The notes beneath the pieces are model-generated. The model saw nothing but the letters and a program-made list of their open reading frames with translations, did no database searches and was not told the origin of the DNA. A stretch of DNA of 64,000 nt from Hepsetus odoe (taxonomy: Eukaryota; Chordata; Actinopteri; Characiformes; Hepsetidae): NCBI GenBank assembly GCA_017165825.1, contig CM029374.1, forward strand, positions 4,593,486 to 4,657,485, given 5' to 3'. Made by a program: the position numbers and the translations under genes. This document shows positions 12,920-24,270 of the stretch, piece after piece; within the stretch, counting starts at the first letter, position 1, and every line of letters begins with the position of its first letter.

Positions 12920-13595
12920 AAACACTTGCTTTCTTGCTTTTTTCTCCTTTTTTACTGTCTTTCTCTCACTCATTTTGAGAGCACAGAATAAAGGTTCAGA
13001 CTGTCTTCTCCAAACAATGGAAGCATTGTTCTGATGGGTAGCAGGGTCTCTCTCTCTCTCCCTTTCTGCATGGCATGCTGTTTTGTGTGCTTGTTGAATG
13101 CTGAGAGATGCCCAGACATTCACCAGGAGGAATCCAGCACATGGAGACAGGGTGGTGGAGGACAGCCAGGCCTCACCCTGCAAGTCCATAACAAAATGCC
13201 AAACAGACCAGTTGTTTTGTCTTCTCAGATAGAAGTCAGACCCTGGCATTGGAATTTAGCTAATGAGTGTGGTGTGTGTGTGTGTGTGTAAACTGTTCTG
13301 ATTCCTGCATAAATGGAGCTTACCTGCTGTTTGTGTTTCATTTTTTCCAAAGTCTGGAATCGTTTTTGGTTATTGAGTTCACAATAAGTTCAAAATAAAT
13401 CTATCTTGATTGGTATATATTATAGATACTTAAATTAATGTATTACATCTATATGGTACATTAACCAGTCATTAAAAACACTCACATGTAAAGTGAATAA
13501 CACGAACCTGTCAAACGGTAGAGTGCGTTAGGCAGGAGTGAACATTCATTTTTTGAAAATTACATATTGGAAACAGGAAAAATGGGTCTGTGTAA

Positions 13596-13660
13596 AGATT
13601 AGCCTGGGATTTGAACCCACAACCTTCCAATCCAGTGGACGGGCGACTCGGTCGCTGGCA
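13596..13660 (-). repeat. tRNA-like SINE head fragment
   Basis: A box-B-like gggatttgaacccacaacct is present in antisense orientation. No complete tRNA fold is visible. Confidence 0.5.
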
Positions 13661-14083
13661 TCCAAGGGTCCGTGATGAGTCTGGGGTATGATGGTCAGTT
13701 CATGTAACCCCTGTCTTTATGGTGAAAAGCAATTCTGTACATGGAATTCAGTGAAATGTTGGATTTTTCTCTTTTTTTGCTGTGTGAGCTGTAATTCAAA
13801 CAAAAAAGCATTTCAGATGTTTTATTTTTATTGCATTATTAAAAAACTAGACAAATTAGATGTCCAGATGTCGCTTCAAGAATGAAATTTGTTTAAAGCT
13901 CATTCCAGCGGGAAGGTCGAAGGTGTCAAAAGTCAAAGTTTCTCTAATGTACTACTAGAAGTAAAGTGTACAATCCTTCCCTCCAATTGCTCGGAGCACA
14001 AGGCTGATTTGCTTCATTCATTTATTGTTCTAGGGACACTGTTTCAAGAAAAGTTGATGTGTGTGTTCGTTCTGTTGTTACAG

Positions 14084-14287
14084 TGGTTTGCCACCTACCT
14101 TGTATGAATGGAGGGAAGTGCAGCGCAAGAGATAAATGCCAGTGTCCACCCAACTTTACTGGGAAGTTCTGTCAAATGCCAGCCCAGAACGGTCAGCGGG
14201 TTCAACACACGGTGGTGAACGGCCAGAGCGGTCAAGTCCACTCCACACACACTCTACCACTGACCTTCAGCTCCGGCCAGAATCAGG
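14084..14287 (+). CDS. ltbp1: LTBP1 exon: EGF-like domain plus start of linker
   Basis: This exon is 204 nt, phase 1 to phase 1. The acceptor is ttacag and the donor gtgaga. It encodes one complete EGF domain with six cysteines (VCHLPCMNGGKC, then DKCQC, then GKFC) and no DxDE calcium motif at its start, so it is a non-calcium EGF. This is the second EGF of long LTBP1 and the first complete one of the short form. It is followed by a Gln/Ser/Thr-rich linker containing VHSTHTLPLT, which LTBP1 conserves. In the family this N-terminal half mediates matrix attachment. The next exon completes a glycine codon (G|GC). Confidence 0.96.
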
Positions 14288-14643
14288 GTGAGAACATTGC
14301 CAGACTTACCCAGCATCAAAGTCCAAGCCAACTCCCTTAAAGCATGGGGTTCATGTCATTCTGTGTATTTGAGTGAATGTTAAGAGGATCTGTGGTTGCT
14401 TCACTCCATTTCCCCACTCCCTCTTTCTTCATTTCAAATCATTTGATCAATTGAAAGCAGAAATAGTTGCACAAACCTTGTTAATATCAATAAAGCCGGA
14501 GAAATCTTTGCTAAACACAAATATGACAGGTTTTTGCACTGGAAGGACAGGTAGGTCTTTGATTTGGTTTGTGGTTCTTCAGATTCTTCCTGCTGTTAAC
14601 CTAAATGTTAAAATGGAGAGATACTGATCCGACTGTCCTACAG
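14288..14643 (+). other. ltbp1: intron (356 nt)
   Basis: Short intron between the EGF exon and the linker exon. It is ordinary A/T-rich sequence with no recognisable repeat or coding signal. The acceptor is cctacag. Confidence 0.9.
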
Positions 14644-14924
14644 GCCTGGTGAACATCCATGTGAAACATCCACCTGAGGCATCTGTGCAGATCCACCAGG
14701 TGTCCCAGGTGGATAGCAGCAACAGTGGGCATTCGAAGACATCACCGTCCGGTCATTCCTACACCTACCACGTGTCTGAAAGCAGCAGTTCCAGCAGCAG
14801 CCAGAAGATCCAGCACCACAGCCACAGTGTTGTGTACCCTAATCAGCAAACCTTCCTGCAGTACCAGCCAGTTACCTCCAAGAGTCAGCTTGGACGCTGC
14901 TTCCAAGAGACCACTGGCACACAG
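14644..14924 (+). CDS. ltbp1: LTBP1 exon: Ser/His-rich linker and first cysteine of hybrid domain
   Basis: This exon is 281 nt, entering in phase 1 and leaving in phase 0 at gtaagt; it is the only non-phase-1 exit seen here. It begins with NIHVKHPPEASVQIHQVS, a hallmark of LTBP1. A low-complexity stretch rich in Ser and His follows (SSSSSS preceded by HVSE), then PVTSKSQLGRCFQETTGTQ, which carries the first cysteine of the 8-cysteine hybrid domain. In mammals this linker carries heparin-binding and alternatively spliced segments; whether the fish keeps these is not visible. The Ser/His expansion diverges more than the flanking sequence. Confidence 0.95.
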
Positions 14925-15241
14925 GTAAGTGATAACATGGTGTTGGCATGAATCGAGAGGGTTTGTTTGCAGAATCATTCTGAGAAACCTTTCAACTGCA
15001 AATGAACCGTTTGAAGAACCTCAGTAAAACAAACTTCATGTTTACTTTCTCTGCCAGTTTCTTCCTACATTAAATTTAATCACCTTCCAGGAAGTAATGT
15101 TGAGGAACCAGCTTGGCTGTAGGTTCTATATGATTATGGCTTTCCCCAGTTACAGTGGTTTCATTTTAGCTATCATTGCATCATTAGCTATCAAGAAATT
15201 GCTTCATAAGAACTTAATGGTCAGTTCTCCTGGAATATCTC

Positions 15242-15525
15242 ACTTACTCACTCATTTTCATAGCTGCTTGTCCTAATTAGGGTTGTGGGGGGTGATGGAG
15301 CCTATCCCAACTCTCACAGGGCGAATGGTGGGGAGACACTCTGGACAGGTCACCAGCCCATCACAGACACACACCTAAAAGCCATTTAGCATCTCCAATG
15401 CATCTGACCTGCATGTCTTTGGACAGTGGGAGAAAACTGGAGCTCCTGGAGGAAAATCACACAGACACGGGGAGAACATTAAACCTTGGACCTTCTCAGT
15501 GTGAGGCGACAGCGCTGTGCCACAG
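15242..15525 (-). repeat. L2-tailed SINE (family B), near full length
   Basis: Antisense copy running from the tail (ttgtcctaattagggttg) through gcatctccaatgcatctgac to a degenerate tRNA-like head (aggcgacagcgctgtgcca). Confidence 0.75.
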
Positions 15526-16764
15526 TGTGTTAATTGTGTGTTATTTGGAGCTTGAGATCTGTGAGTCCAAAACCTTATTAAATCATACCCGGGTTGTGCA
15601 TGGTCTCAGTTCTTCCCAGCAGTCCCAGCACTTCCATAGAGCTTGGAGGAGAAGGCAAATTGGTAGCTCAGCTGTATCGTTGTTGTGAACAAGCATTGCA
15701 TCGATTCTCTACCGTTCATTTCCTTCTCAATGGACATCCAGCCAGTAATGCTCTTCAGGGACTATTGGTCATTAATGAAACATCCCACATGACCCTCGGT
15801 TTACAATGCAAGCTGTTTGCCAGTAACCGCTGTAGCCCAATAAAGAGTCGCTGGATGGAAGGAGTATTGCTGAAAACACTTCCCAAGCTTTGCAGGTTGA
15901 TTGTCATGCTGAGATGATCCTGGATTGCCGGGCTCAGGTCATTAGCAGCATCTTCTTCACTCGGTGCTGATCTCGGGAGTGTGGACTCCTCGGCTTGGAG
16001 AGCAGACAGCTGATTGAAGTGTTTGATCAGTCTTGTCTGAGAGTTGAATTGAATCTCCTCCACTCGCTCTCTTCTTGTCTGTTTGACTGATTGGTTTTCT
16101 CTCACCCTGCCTCTTCCCTTCTTCAGCCAGCTCTCCTCCTCTGCCATCTTCTCTCTCTCTCTCCCTCCCTCCCTCCCTCTCTCTCTATGGCCTTGTCTGC
16201 CTTTCTGAAGGGTTCACTTCTGCTCTTGCATTTAATAGCTTTTAAACTTGCCTTGCACAGACACGTTTTTTAACAGCACCAGAGAACAGAGAAGAAGCAG
16301 GATAAGAAAAAAAATACAAAATGAGACGTGTCAAACGAAACATTGGCGTACTCTTGGGAATCTTTGTCTTTTAACAGCCCAACTCGGGGAGAAGTTTAAT
16401 ATGCAGCCCGTATCTCTGCACCTTTTACTTTGAAGCTATCTGGAGTCAGCTGAAGAGGTCACTTTTGAATCCCTCTTGCAAAAAAGCCTGCAGTTCCTAG
16501 TCTGCTCTTACTGAAGCACTAGGAAGAAAAATGGAAGGATGCAGGACGTGGCCAAGGCTAAAGGAATAATTCTGTCAAAAATCAAATTTATGTTGTTTTT
16601 TGCTTAACCCAAATGTTTATTTTCCAAGGTTTTATTTTTTTTTCCCTTGAGCTGTAAGTCTAATGAGTCGTACTAAAGCCCTTCAACATCTAATGAGGAA
16701 AAATGGAAAAATAAAGGACGTGGCCAAGGTTAAGGAATAATCCTGCCAAATATTGAACTGTCCA

Positions 16765-16885
16765 TTCAATTTCTTAACCGCTTATCCTAATCAGGTTGCA
16801 GAGGATACATTCTAATCAGGTTACAGTGGGAAACACTCTGGACAGTTAGACAGTTCATTGCAGGGCAGACAAAAGTCTGCATCTT
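16765..16885 (-). repeat. L2-tailed SINE (family B), tail fragment
   Basis: Contains ttaaccgcttatcctaatca, a short internal duplication of the taatcaggtt block, and a gggaaacactctggac block. Confidence 0.55.
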
Positions 16886-17461
16886 TATTTTTGCCTGAAG
16901 GCTGATGGAGCTAATGGAAACTTCTACTTCACCAATTAGCCCAAGGGTAATCAGGCCTTTTTTATTTCCCTGATGTCAGGTAATTATGAAGCACGACTCT
17001 TATTTCATTCTAACAAGAGAGTTGCATTGTCGAGGTAAATCCAAGATCCAAGATTTTGGTATATACAACCAAGCGAGTGTCCTCATTTTTCAGAACTTTA
17101 GGAGATTCTAACACAATTAGGAAGCAGCACAAGGACAAGGCAGGGGTGCTTCATCTTATCTGAGCTGGTGCATCTCCAAATTGTCAAGCCATATGAGCAA
17201 AATATCACCTGATTCCTCTTCAGTCAGCTGCTCTCATTCCTCAAACAGTCGATCGGTTGAGCTCCTGCTTTGTTGGAAAGCCAGACTAGCTGATTAAGAC
17301 TGACCAGAAAAGGTTATGGCTTCCAATCCCATTGATGGTTTGACCAAAAAACGTATGGAATATCGAAACTATCGGTGATGTATCAGTAAAGTTTGGCCGT
17401 CATGATTGGCTAATTGTCAGGCTCTAGTGCTACATTTGCATCTGCAAATCTCCAGATATGG

Positions 17462-17822
17462 GGTTCTTTGGGTCACACTGCCTCTTCACCGCAAGAACGT
17501 CATGGGTTCGGTTCCCAAATGGGGCTGTCTGGGTCCTTTCTATGTTGAGTGGACATGTTCTCCCCATGTCTGTGTGAGTTTCCTTCAGGTCCTCTGGTTT
17601 CCTCCCACCATCCAAAGACATGCACATCAGATGGATTGGAGATGCTAAGTAACCCCGTAAGGTGTGAGTGTGTTAGTCTGTGTGTCTGCCCTGCAATGGA
17701 CTGGTGACCTATCCAGGGCGTGTCCCTGACTTTGGCCCTGGGAGAGCTGGGATAGACTCCAGCACCACCCCACCCATCCCTAATCAGGACAAGCGGCTCA
17801 GAAAATGAGTGAATGAGTGAAG
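17462..17822 (+). repeat. L2-tailed SINE (family B), near full length
   Basis: Head with gggttcggttcccaaatggg; body with catgttctccccatgtctgt and ccatccaaagacatgcacat; tail ctaatcaggacaagcggctc, then aaaatgagtgaatgagtg. Confidence 0.8.
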
Positions 17823-18212
17823 GTGTTAGGTAAAAAAAGTTCTACTTGCTTATGTGCTTAAGGTCTGATTGAGATTCTCAGTGATTCAAGTGCGGTTCAG
17901 TCCTCTTCCTTATGCAGCTTCAAGGAAATTGGTTCAACATGTAAAGACTAAAGCAGCCCTGTCTAGCAGTGGACACGTTCAGATTCATGCGCTTGACAGA
18001 CATGTTTGTATTTATGTAAAGGGAATCGTCCCCATATGTGGTGTGGTCACGATCAGACTGACTTGATACAACCGCGTTGTCTGTGCTTGCGTTGGCTAGC
18101 TTCGCTTATGTCTCTTGTCACGACCGTGTGCTTATTTTGCTGTAGGTAGATAAGAAACAATCAGCAACTGGAATATAACAGTGTGTTGACCACTGAGGCA
18201 AATGGTTTGAGA

Positions 18213-18333
18213 TGTGTGTGTATGTGTGTGTGTGTGTGTGTGTGTGTATGGAGTGTAATAAATATTGTGTGTATGAATGTGTTCCCTTATTGAGTAATTC
18301 TTCTACTGTGTCAAAGTGCATAATAACATGACC

Positions 18334-18367
<34 letters not shown>
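18213..18367. repeat. two (GT)n arrays upstream of the hybrid-domain exon
   Basis: Arrays lie at 18213-18247 (one interruption) and 18337-18367. The second ends 7 nt before the exon at 18375. Confidence 0.96.
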
Positions 18368-18369
<2 letters not shown>

Positions 18370-18374
18370 AGCAG

Positions 18375-18477
18375 TGTGGAAAAGCACTCCCTGGCCTGTC
18401 CAAGCAAGAGGATTGCTGTGGAACCATCGGCACATCCTGGGGATTCCACAAATGCCAAAAATGTCCCAGAAAACCAT
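18375..18477 (+). CDS. ltbp1: LTBP1 exon: core of hybrid domain
   Basis: This exon is 103 nt, phase 0 to phase 1. It reads CGKALPGLSKQEDCCGTIG, then TSWGFHKCQKCPRKP, giving five of the eight hybrid-domain cysteines, including the CC doublet that separates hybrid domains from CCC-containing TB domains. The hybrid domain is an LTBP/fibrillin module in the matrix-binding half. The acceptor is CAGCAG. I chose the downstream AG because it reproduces the family sequence (GTQ then CGKALP); the upstream AG would add one Gln. A (GT)n run replaces the usual polypyrimidine tract. Skipping this exon alone would shift the frame. Confidence 0.95.
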
Positions 18478-18501
18478 GTAAGACATACATTCTCGCATGC
18501 C

Positions 18502-18533
<32 letters not shown>

Positions 18534-18605
18534 CGCTGCCATACATGGTACTGATTCCACTCCTTCCTTAAAGAAATCCTATTTATCAGATTAAACATTT
18601 AGTTT

Positions 18606-18652
<47 letters not shown>
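18502..18652. repeat. two (CA)n arrays downstream of the hybrid-domain exon
   Basis: Arrays lie at 18502-18534 (with one G interruption) and 18607-18652. They are complementary to the upstream GT arrays. Confidence 0.96.
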
Positions 18653-18654
<2 letters not shown>

Positions 18655-18716
18655 TATTAGTTGTTCAGTCTGTAACTTAATAACGGGGCATATGAGAAGG
18701 GGTGCATTACATTCTT

Positions 18717-19005
18717 ATCAAATTACATAGCAGAATAGAACGGAATGGCATGAAATTAAAAGAACGGAATAGAATCAGATTGCACGGGACCGATGAAGTA
18801 GAACACTGAATAAACCAGAATAGAAAGGAATGGCAGAGAACAGAATGAAATGGAATGAAATGGAATATAAATATAAAGGAATAAATGGAATGAAATGGTA
18901 TGAAGGGGAATGAAATGGGATAGAATAGAATAAAATAGGATTTAATAAATGTTTCAGAACAGAATGGAATGACGTGGGATAGAAAAGAAACAGAATACAA
19001 TACAA
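18717..19005. repeat. GGAAT-like low-complexity satellite
   Basis: Purine-rich degenerate repetition of gaatggaatg and gaatagaat pentamer-type units over nearly 300 bp. Confidence 0.8.
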
Positions 19006-19024
19006 CACAAAGTTTCTCCTCTAT

Positions 19025-19280
19025 GAACCTGCCTGGGGTTTCTCAGAGTGCTCCGGTTTCCTCCCACCATCCAAAGTCATGCCCGTCAGGTGGACTGGAG
19101 ATGTTAAATTGCCCCCTAGTTGTGTGTGTGTGAGTGTGTTTGTCTGTGATGTTTGCCCTGCGATGGACCGGTGTTATGTCCAGGGTGTGTTCTGCACTTT
19201 GAAAGCTGGAATAGACTCCAGCACAGCCCGCGATCCTAATCAGGACAAGCGGTTAAGAAAATGAGTGAGAGATGAGTGTT
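19025..19280 (+). repeat. L2-tailed SINE (family B), 3' part
   Basis: Contains cggtttcctcccaccatcca, gactggagatgttaaattgc and the tail caggacaagcggttaagaaa. Confidence 0.75.
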
Positions 19281-19712
19281 ATGTTCTTTTGCAGTTCACC
19301 TCCTTATAGACACTAATGAGAGGCTGCATAGTATCAAAAATAAACTTCCGTGAGAGTCCCTACCCTTCATTTAAACTTGCTGATTTTGAACTAATTTGTC
19401 TAAGCATAGAATAAAATATAATTTGAGCTTGCTAATTGAGTAGAATATGCCTTTCTGTACGGCAGTGTAGGAGTTGGTAACGTGTGTGGGGTTTGGGTGA
19501 CTAAGTGAGAACACGCGATCTGCTCTGCGAAGGCGCCGTGATGAAGGAAACGAAGAAAGTGCTCACAGTCATGGAGAAGCAGTGATGCAGCGAACATATG
19601 GTTCTGATCTAAGTGAGGGGAAAAGATGACTTTCACACCGTGAAAAGAAGAAAGAGAAACCAGGAACATGAATGAGAGTGGGCCAAGTCAAAGGAAGCTT
19701 GTAAAATCTTTG

Positions 19713-19715
<3 letters not shown>

Positions 19716-19767
<52 letters not shown>

Positions 19768-19780
19768 ACACACACACACA
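19716..19780. repeat. (CA)n microsatellite
   Basis: Long CA run with a single cata interruption. Confidence 0.95.
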
Positions 19781-20479
19781 TATATACACATGCTGAGTCA
19801 TCTGGACCTCACAGTGCCAGTTTAGCTCCTGTTATGAGCCTGTTCCACCCTGTCACACATGCGCCCCTGCACGCACATACGTTTGGATTCCTAGCATTGT
19901 AGGGAGGTCCCAAGTCTAAGCCTGTTCTCAGAAAAGTCTTCTGATTGTCTCGTTTCCTGAAAAAGCTGCCAGTGTCCCGTGGGGATCATGGACCAGTCAT
20001 ATGTACGCAGCATTGTTCAGTAATGTGTAATGTCGGCTCATTTCTGTATCCGGCAATCGGTGCTTTAAGTTCTTTAACCTAGAAAAATGTTGCATCTTTT
20101 TCTTCTGTTCGTTTATCCGGTGTTGACCAGAGGAGGACGGGTTCTCCTTTTGAGTCTTGGTTCCTTCTAAAGTTTCGTCCTCCAGTTTTAGGGACTTTTG
20201 CTTGTTGCTCTCTAGGGACCCCAGTTGTAAAAAGCACTCTATAAATAAAACTGATATATTTGGCTATTGGTGCAGTTTGTTAGTGCAAAGACTTTTCTTT
20301 GGTTTAGCATTTTTGATTTTTGCGTTTAATTAATAGGACATGGTGCTGTCTGCTCTTTCTTTTTAACGGTACTTGGAAATGGCTTAGATCTAGTTACTAA
20401 GATCTAGTACCTCTAAAGGATTTTAATAGGATGTTAGCACTTAGCTTTGCTGGACTACATAAAGATGTGTTGGTTGGAA

Positions 20480-20535
20480 ACGGATGATCCGCTGTGGTGA
20501 CCCCTAAATGGGAGCAGCCGAAAGAAGATGATGAT
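20480..20535 (+). mobile_element. RTE-type LINE 3' end
   Basis: gatccgctgtggtgacccct then aaatgggagcagccgaaaga is the end of the LINE reading frame (MIRCGDP-like) and tail. Only the last few tens of bases remain. Another such tail is at 41640-41668. Confidence 0.6.
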
Positions 20536-21518
20536 GATGTGTTGGTCATTCTTCATTAAACAAAGACATTTACAGCTTTGTAAGATATTTATATTCAGTT
20601 TGTGATGCATATAACAGTTAGTTCCTGATGATATTGGTCCAACCCATTGGAAATTAAAATTTGATTGGTTGATTCCACCATCTTTTCCTAATCTACCTAA
20701 TCCCTGCCAAATCTTACCTATCTTGGTAACTGAAATCAGGAGGATTTCTGTCCAGATCCTGAAGGCTTAACCAATGACAGAGCTCTCTTTGCTGTGTTGA
20801 TATACAAGGACTGGTAGGCCTGTTTTGCTTCTGATGGTATCCATATTGTAGGAAAATTCCTGTTATGAAAAAACACCACACTGGTTCCTCCTGCTATTCA
20901 GAGGGTGCTTAGTCCCCGCAAAGAGCTAAATATACACACAAACACACAAGATATAGACATGCTGTTACTGTTGTTCCCTGCTGAATCACTCTTGTGAAGT
21001 CACTCCGGAAGTCTACAGACCTCGAGGTCTTTTCATGAACTGCTGGTGTAAACCTGAAGACATTTGGACCATATAAGGAAAAATTCTCAACATTCATGTT
21101 CTCACACAGGTCTCTTTGCTTTGGGATACATAGTGATTGTACAGAAATGGAAATTTGCCACATAGTTTTCTTAACCTTTACATTCCCAAAAGATGCACCC
21201 TTCCCATTTTTGTGTGGAAGTGCTACATATATCTAGTATCAACAGATGAAATATAAGAAAAATTAGAAATACTTTAAAACTGCTGAGAACCCCAAGGCAG
21301 AGCACAAGTGCCCAGAAATAGGGCTGACTAATTCAGGGAACCAGATGGTGAACTACGTTTTTAAGAATTTAATTATAGTTTGTTTTGTTTTTTTACTGTT
21401 TTTTACCAATAGGGGAGCCAAGACATGTTTGGTGTCCATAGTATGTTTCTTAGCTTTATACTAGAAGTAATGGTGGGAACAAGAACCTAAAGCTTATATA
21501 TAACGTCAGACATTATGA

Positions 21519-21715
21519 AGTGAAAGTGACTATTCACCAACGTGGAAAACAGCACAGCACACAGTGAACCAGGAAATGCTTCCTCTGCATTTAATCCATA
21601 CACACCTTGCAGCCTGATCAGGTGCCCACGGAGCAGTGAAGGGGACATTATCTTCTCTGCTCCATAAAGGCGCTGCTTGTGGCCATATGTGAACTGCATG
21701 ACTAAGTCATCAGTT
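21519..21715 (-). repeat. tRNA-headed SINE (family A), diverged
   Basis: Contains gtgaaagtgac, cagcacagcacacagtgaac and gtgcccacggagcagtgaag. The head end is lost. Confidence 0.65.
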
Positions 21716-22002
21716 GTAATCAAAAAGACTTGCCTATGTGTTTAACACTGAATGGCTTACCTTCACATACAGTGGGCCAGTCTACAGTATACTAAAGTTA
21801 AATGCTGCAGTATATCTATATAAAGTATTGTACATGCCTTTAAATACCCCTCATTTCCACATTTCGTTTTTTGCTACCACTTACTGGTGCAAATGGTTTA
21901 TGGCAATCAGTCTGTCCTTTGTTTGCCATGTTGAGTAGATTAAATGAAAGAAAATGGGAACAAATGTTTTACCACAACAGGCTATTAAGTGCCTAACGAT
22001 AC

Positions 22003-22280
22003 AAGGTGCCTAGATAAATGAGTTACAGCCACTCAGCGTTCAGCATCAGCATTAAACTAATCACCAGCGTGATCATCTGGAATCACCTGAACGTGTTTCT
22101 GCTTGAAGGTTCAGACGTAGATCACTGTGTGGACTAACCAACACAAAACAATCAAAGTGCTCAGGTAGAGAGACAGGACTGAAAAGGAGAGACAAAAATA
22201 CTGTCCTTCTGGATGCTTTGAGAACTGTTCCTCAACAGTTCATTAAAATTCAAGGTCTGGCTCTTTGGAAGCAGAGTCAA
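22003..22280. mobile_element. TIR element (family C), internal fragment
   Basis: Shares cactcagcgttcagcatcag and gaactgttcctcaacagttc with other copies. Both ends are degraded. Confidence 0.55.
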
Positions 22281-23089
22281 GGTCTGGGTATTCCTCAGTT
22301 TTGTTCTTGAGTTTGAAGCTGATAATCAGAAGGAAGTTTGAGGGTGTTACAAAGGGGGATGCCATCCCGTGTTTGCAGAATGACCAAAAAGCAAACTGGA
22401 TACAAAACACATTTGATAACTATCTTCCTAACCCCCCTCATCAACATGACCTCTGTGACCTCCCTTTGAGAAAATGTTTAGTTCCTTTCACCCTCAGCCT
22501 TCCCCCATGAACAAATCGCTTACATCATATCACCTTGAATGCACATAAATTAGTGATTAACGCCATAATGACAATTGTAAACTGTAGCACAGCTAAGAAC
22601 AACAGTGTTGCCTTCAGCTAATGGTGGCAGCGCCAGAAGAAGCGTGGCACTCCCTGTGAGTCGGAGTATTACGGGCCTCTTGTGTTTACACAGATAAATA
22701 AGGCTCAGCCATATTTCTGGAGCAGGTCAACGAAATCTCTGGATGTCTCTGTATCATATCTCTGTATATGCCTCTCTCTCTCTCCCTCTCTCTGGAAACA
22801 AGGGAAACCGAGATAGAGAGAGCACTGAACCCTGACTCTGCCATTCATTTCCTTCATTTCCCCCGAGACAGAACTAAAACGGTTCTCCACACAGATATGG
22901 CCTGTTTCTTTTTTTTGCCTATGCTTTCTTCCTTTCCTCCTGGGTCTTTAAGAAAGATGGCCACTCCAGCAGTGAAAATGTTGGCCTTAACAACACTAAA
23001 TCTGCACCTTGCCATGTCGACATGTCTCAATAACTATACAATCACAAATAATGGGCCCCTATAATAGGCAATTTTGAAGAGTCTTCTTT

Positions 23090-24270
23090 ACAATGGACTC
23101 TATAAAAAAAGTTTCAACCATAAATGAGGACGTAGTCTCTGTAACATTAACAACATTGAACAAGGCTAAATTTAATCCTCCTTACAACTTGACTACATAG
23201 CTTTTTAACCATATTACGCTAGCCTCTGTTATTAGCAGTGCTAGTCATGTATTGTTTTTTGCTCAAGGCCTGACTCTGTGATGGTAAAATTCAGGTCAAA
23301 TCGGTGTCTTATCAATAATTCACCCAAATAATAACTGTCCTCTTTTAGCAACAATGAACAATGCTAAATCTGTTTTATTTTAGCTTGTTTCAAAAGGAAT
23401 AATGTTTTAGCCATGTATAATTAGCAAGTCTCTGTAAAATAGCCTCAATGCACAATAGTGATCTGTGTCCGTGCTAAGTCTGTGCTAAGGTTTCAACCAC
23501 AAATAATTGGCTAGCCTCTATTAGCAACAAGGAGTAATGCTAAATGTGTCTTTTTTTCCAAATTTGACTGAATAATAATGTTCTCTATCATAAATAATTA
23601 GCTAAATTATTTAAAGAAACAGTGCATCAATGCTAAGTCTGTTTAACATTTAAACGTCACCTAATATGAATGTTTAAACTTGAAATGTTTAGCTAGCCAC
23701 CATTAGCAGCAATGCTGAATCTACTTTTTGCTTTAGCTTGTTTCAATAGCAATAATAATTCAACCACACGTTATTAACTAATCTCTATAAACAATGAAAC
23801 AAGGAATGTTACAACTGAAAATAATTAGCTAGCCTTGATTAGTAATAATGAGAGAAATGCTAAATCTATATTTTGCTTTAGCTTGTTTCAGTAGCAAAAT
23901 AGTTATAGTAATGTTTAAAATTGTGAAACACGAGGAAAAGCAACCTCTGCTTTTCACCCCCACACACCGTCCAGCAGGGGGCAGCTATTTAAAGCGCCCG
24001 GGGAGCAGTGGCGGGGACGGTACCTTGCTCAAGGGTACCTCAGGGCAACCTACTGGTCTGGGATTCAAACCCACGACCTTCTGATCCTGGGGCCTAGTCC
24101 CTCACCACAGCTAAATCTGTATTTTGTTTTTGACTAATTGACTCTAATGACGTGAATGTTTCAGCTAAAAATAGTTACATGGCTTACTTGATTCAGAAAC
24201 AATGAACACTGTTACATTTGTTTCAGCTCGGCAAATAATGAGCTAGCCTCTCTTTCTTAAGGCTACACTC
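23090..24270. repeat. degenerate locally repeated sequence
   Basis: Recurring blocks include a TTAGCTAGCCTC-like motif (near 23217, 23509, 23691, 23825 and 24241), AATGCTAAATCTGT (near 23361, 23538, 23631, 23712, 23858 and 24110) and GCTTTAGCTTGTTTCA. Spacing is irregular, roughly 70-170 bp. A family A SINE interrupts it. Confidence 0.65.
23923..24112 (-). repeat. tRNA-headed SINE (family A), well preserved
   Basis: Contains cagcagggggcagctattta, ggtaccttgctcaagggtac and box-B antisense ggattcaaacccacgacctt. It is inserted in the degenerate repeat field. Confidence 0.8.

Larger units (their letters stand above)
1..14083 (+). other. ltbp1: intron upstream of the first visible ltbp1 exon
   Basis: No exon was supported in these 14 kb. 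I looked by eye for the exon that in LTBP1 precedes the EGF exon (the half-EGF with a KVTC-like motif) and did not find it, so it probably lies upstream. The stretch holds a LINE remnant (1250-1870), SINEs, two TIR elements (7637-8083 and 9390-10011) and long GT and CT arrays near 10.2-11.2 kb. An internal promoter for a short isoform could lie here, but nothing in the sequence identifies one. Confidence 0.7.
14925..18374 (+). other. ltbp1: intron (3.45 kb)
   Basis: Holds an L2-tailed SINE on the minus strand (15242-15525), a CT run near 16151-16186, SINE fragments near 16765-16885 and a nearly full SINE at 17462-17822. It ends in two (GT)n arrays, the second abutting the acceptor. No other coding signal was seen. 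Confidence 0.85.

Noticed and set aside
18337..18652. CRISPR-like or other spaced direct repeats
   Set aside because: Simple GT/CA microsatellites in a vertebrate intron, with no unique-spacer structure.
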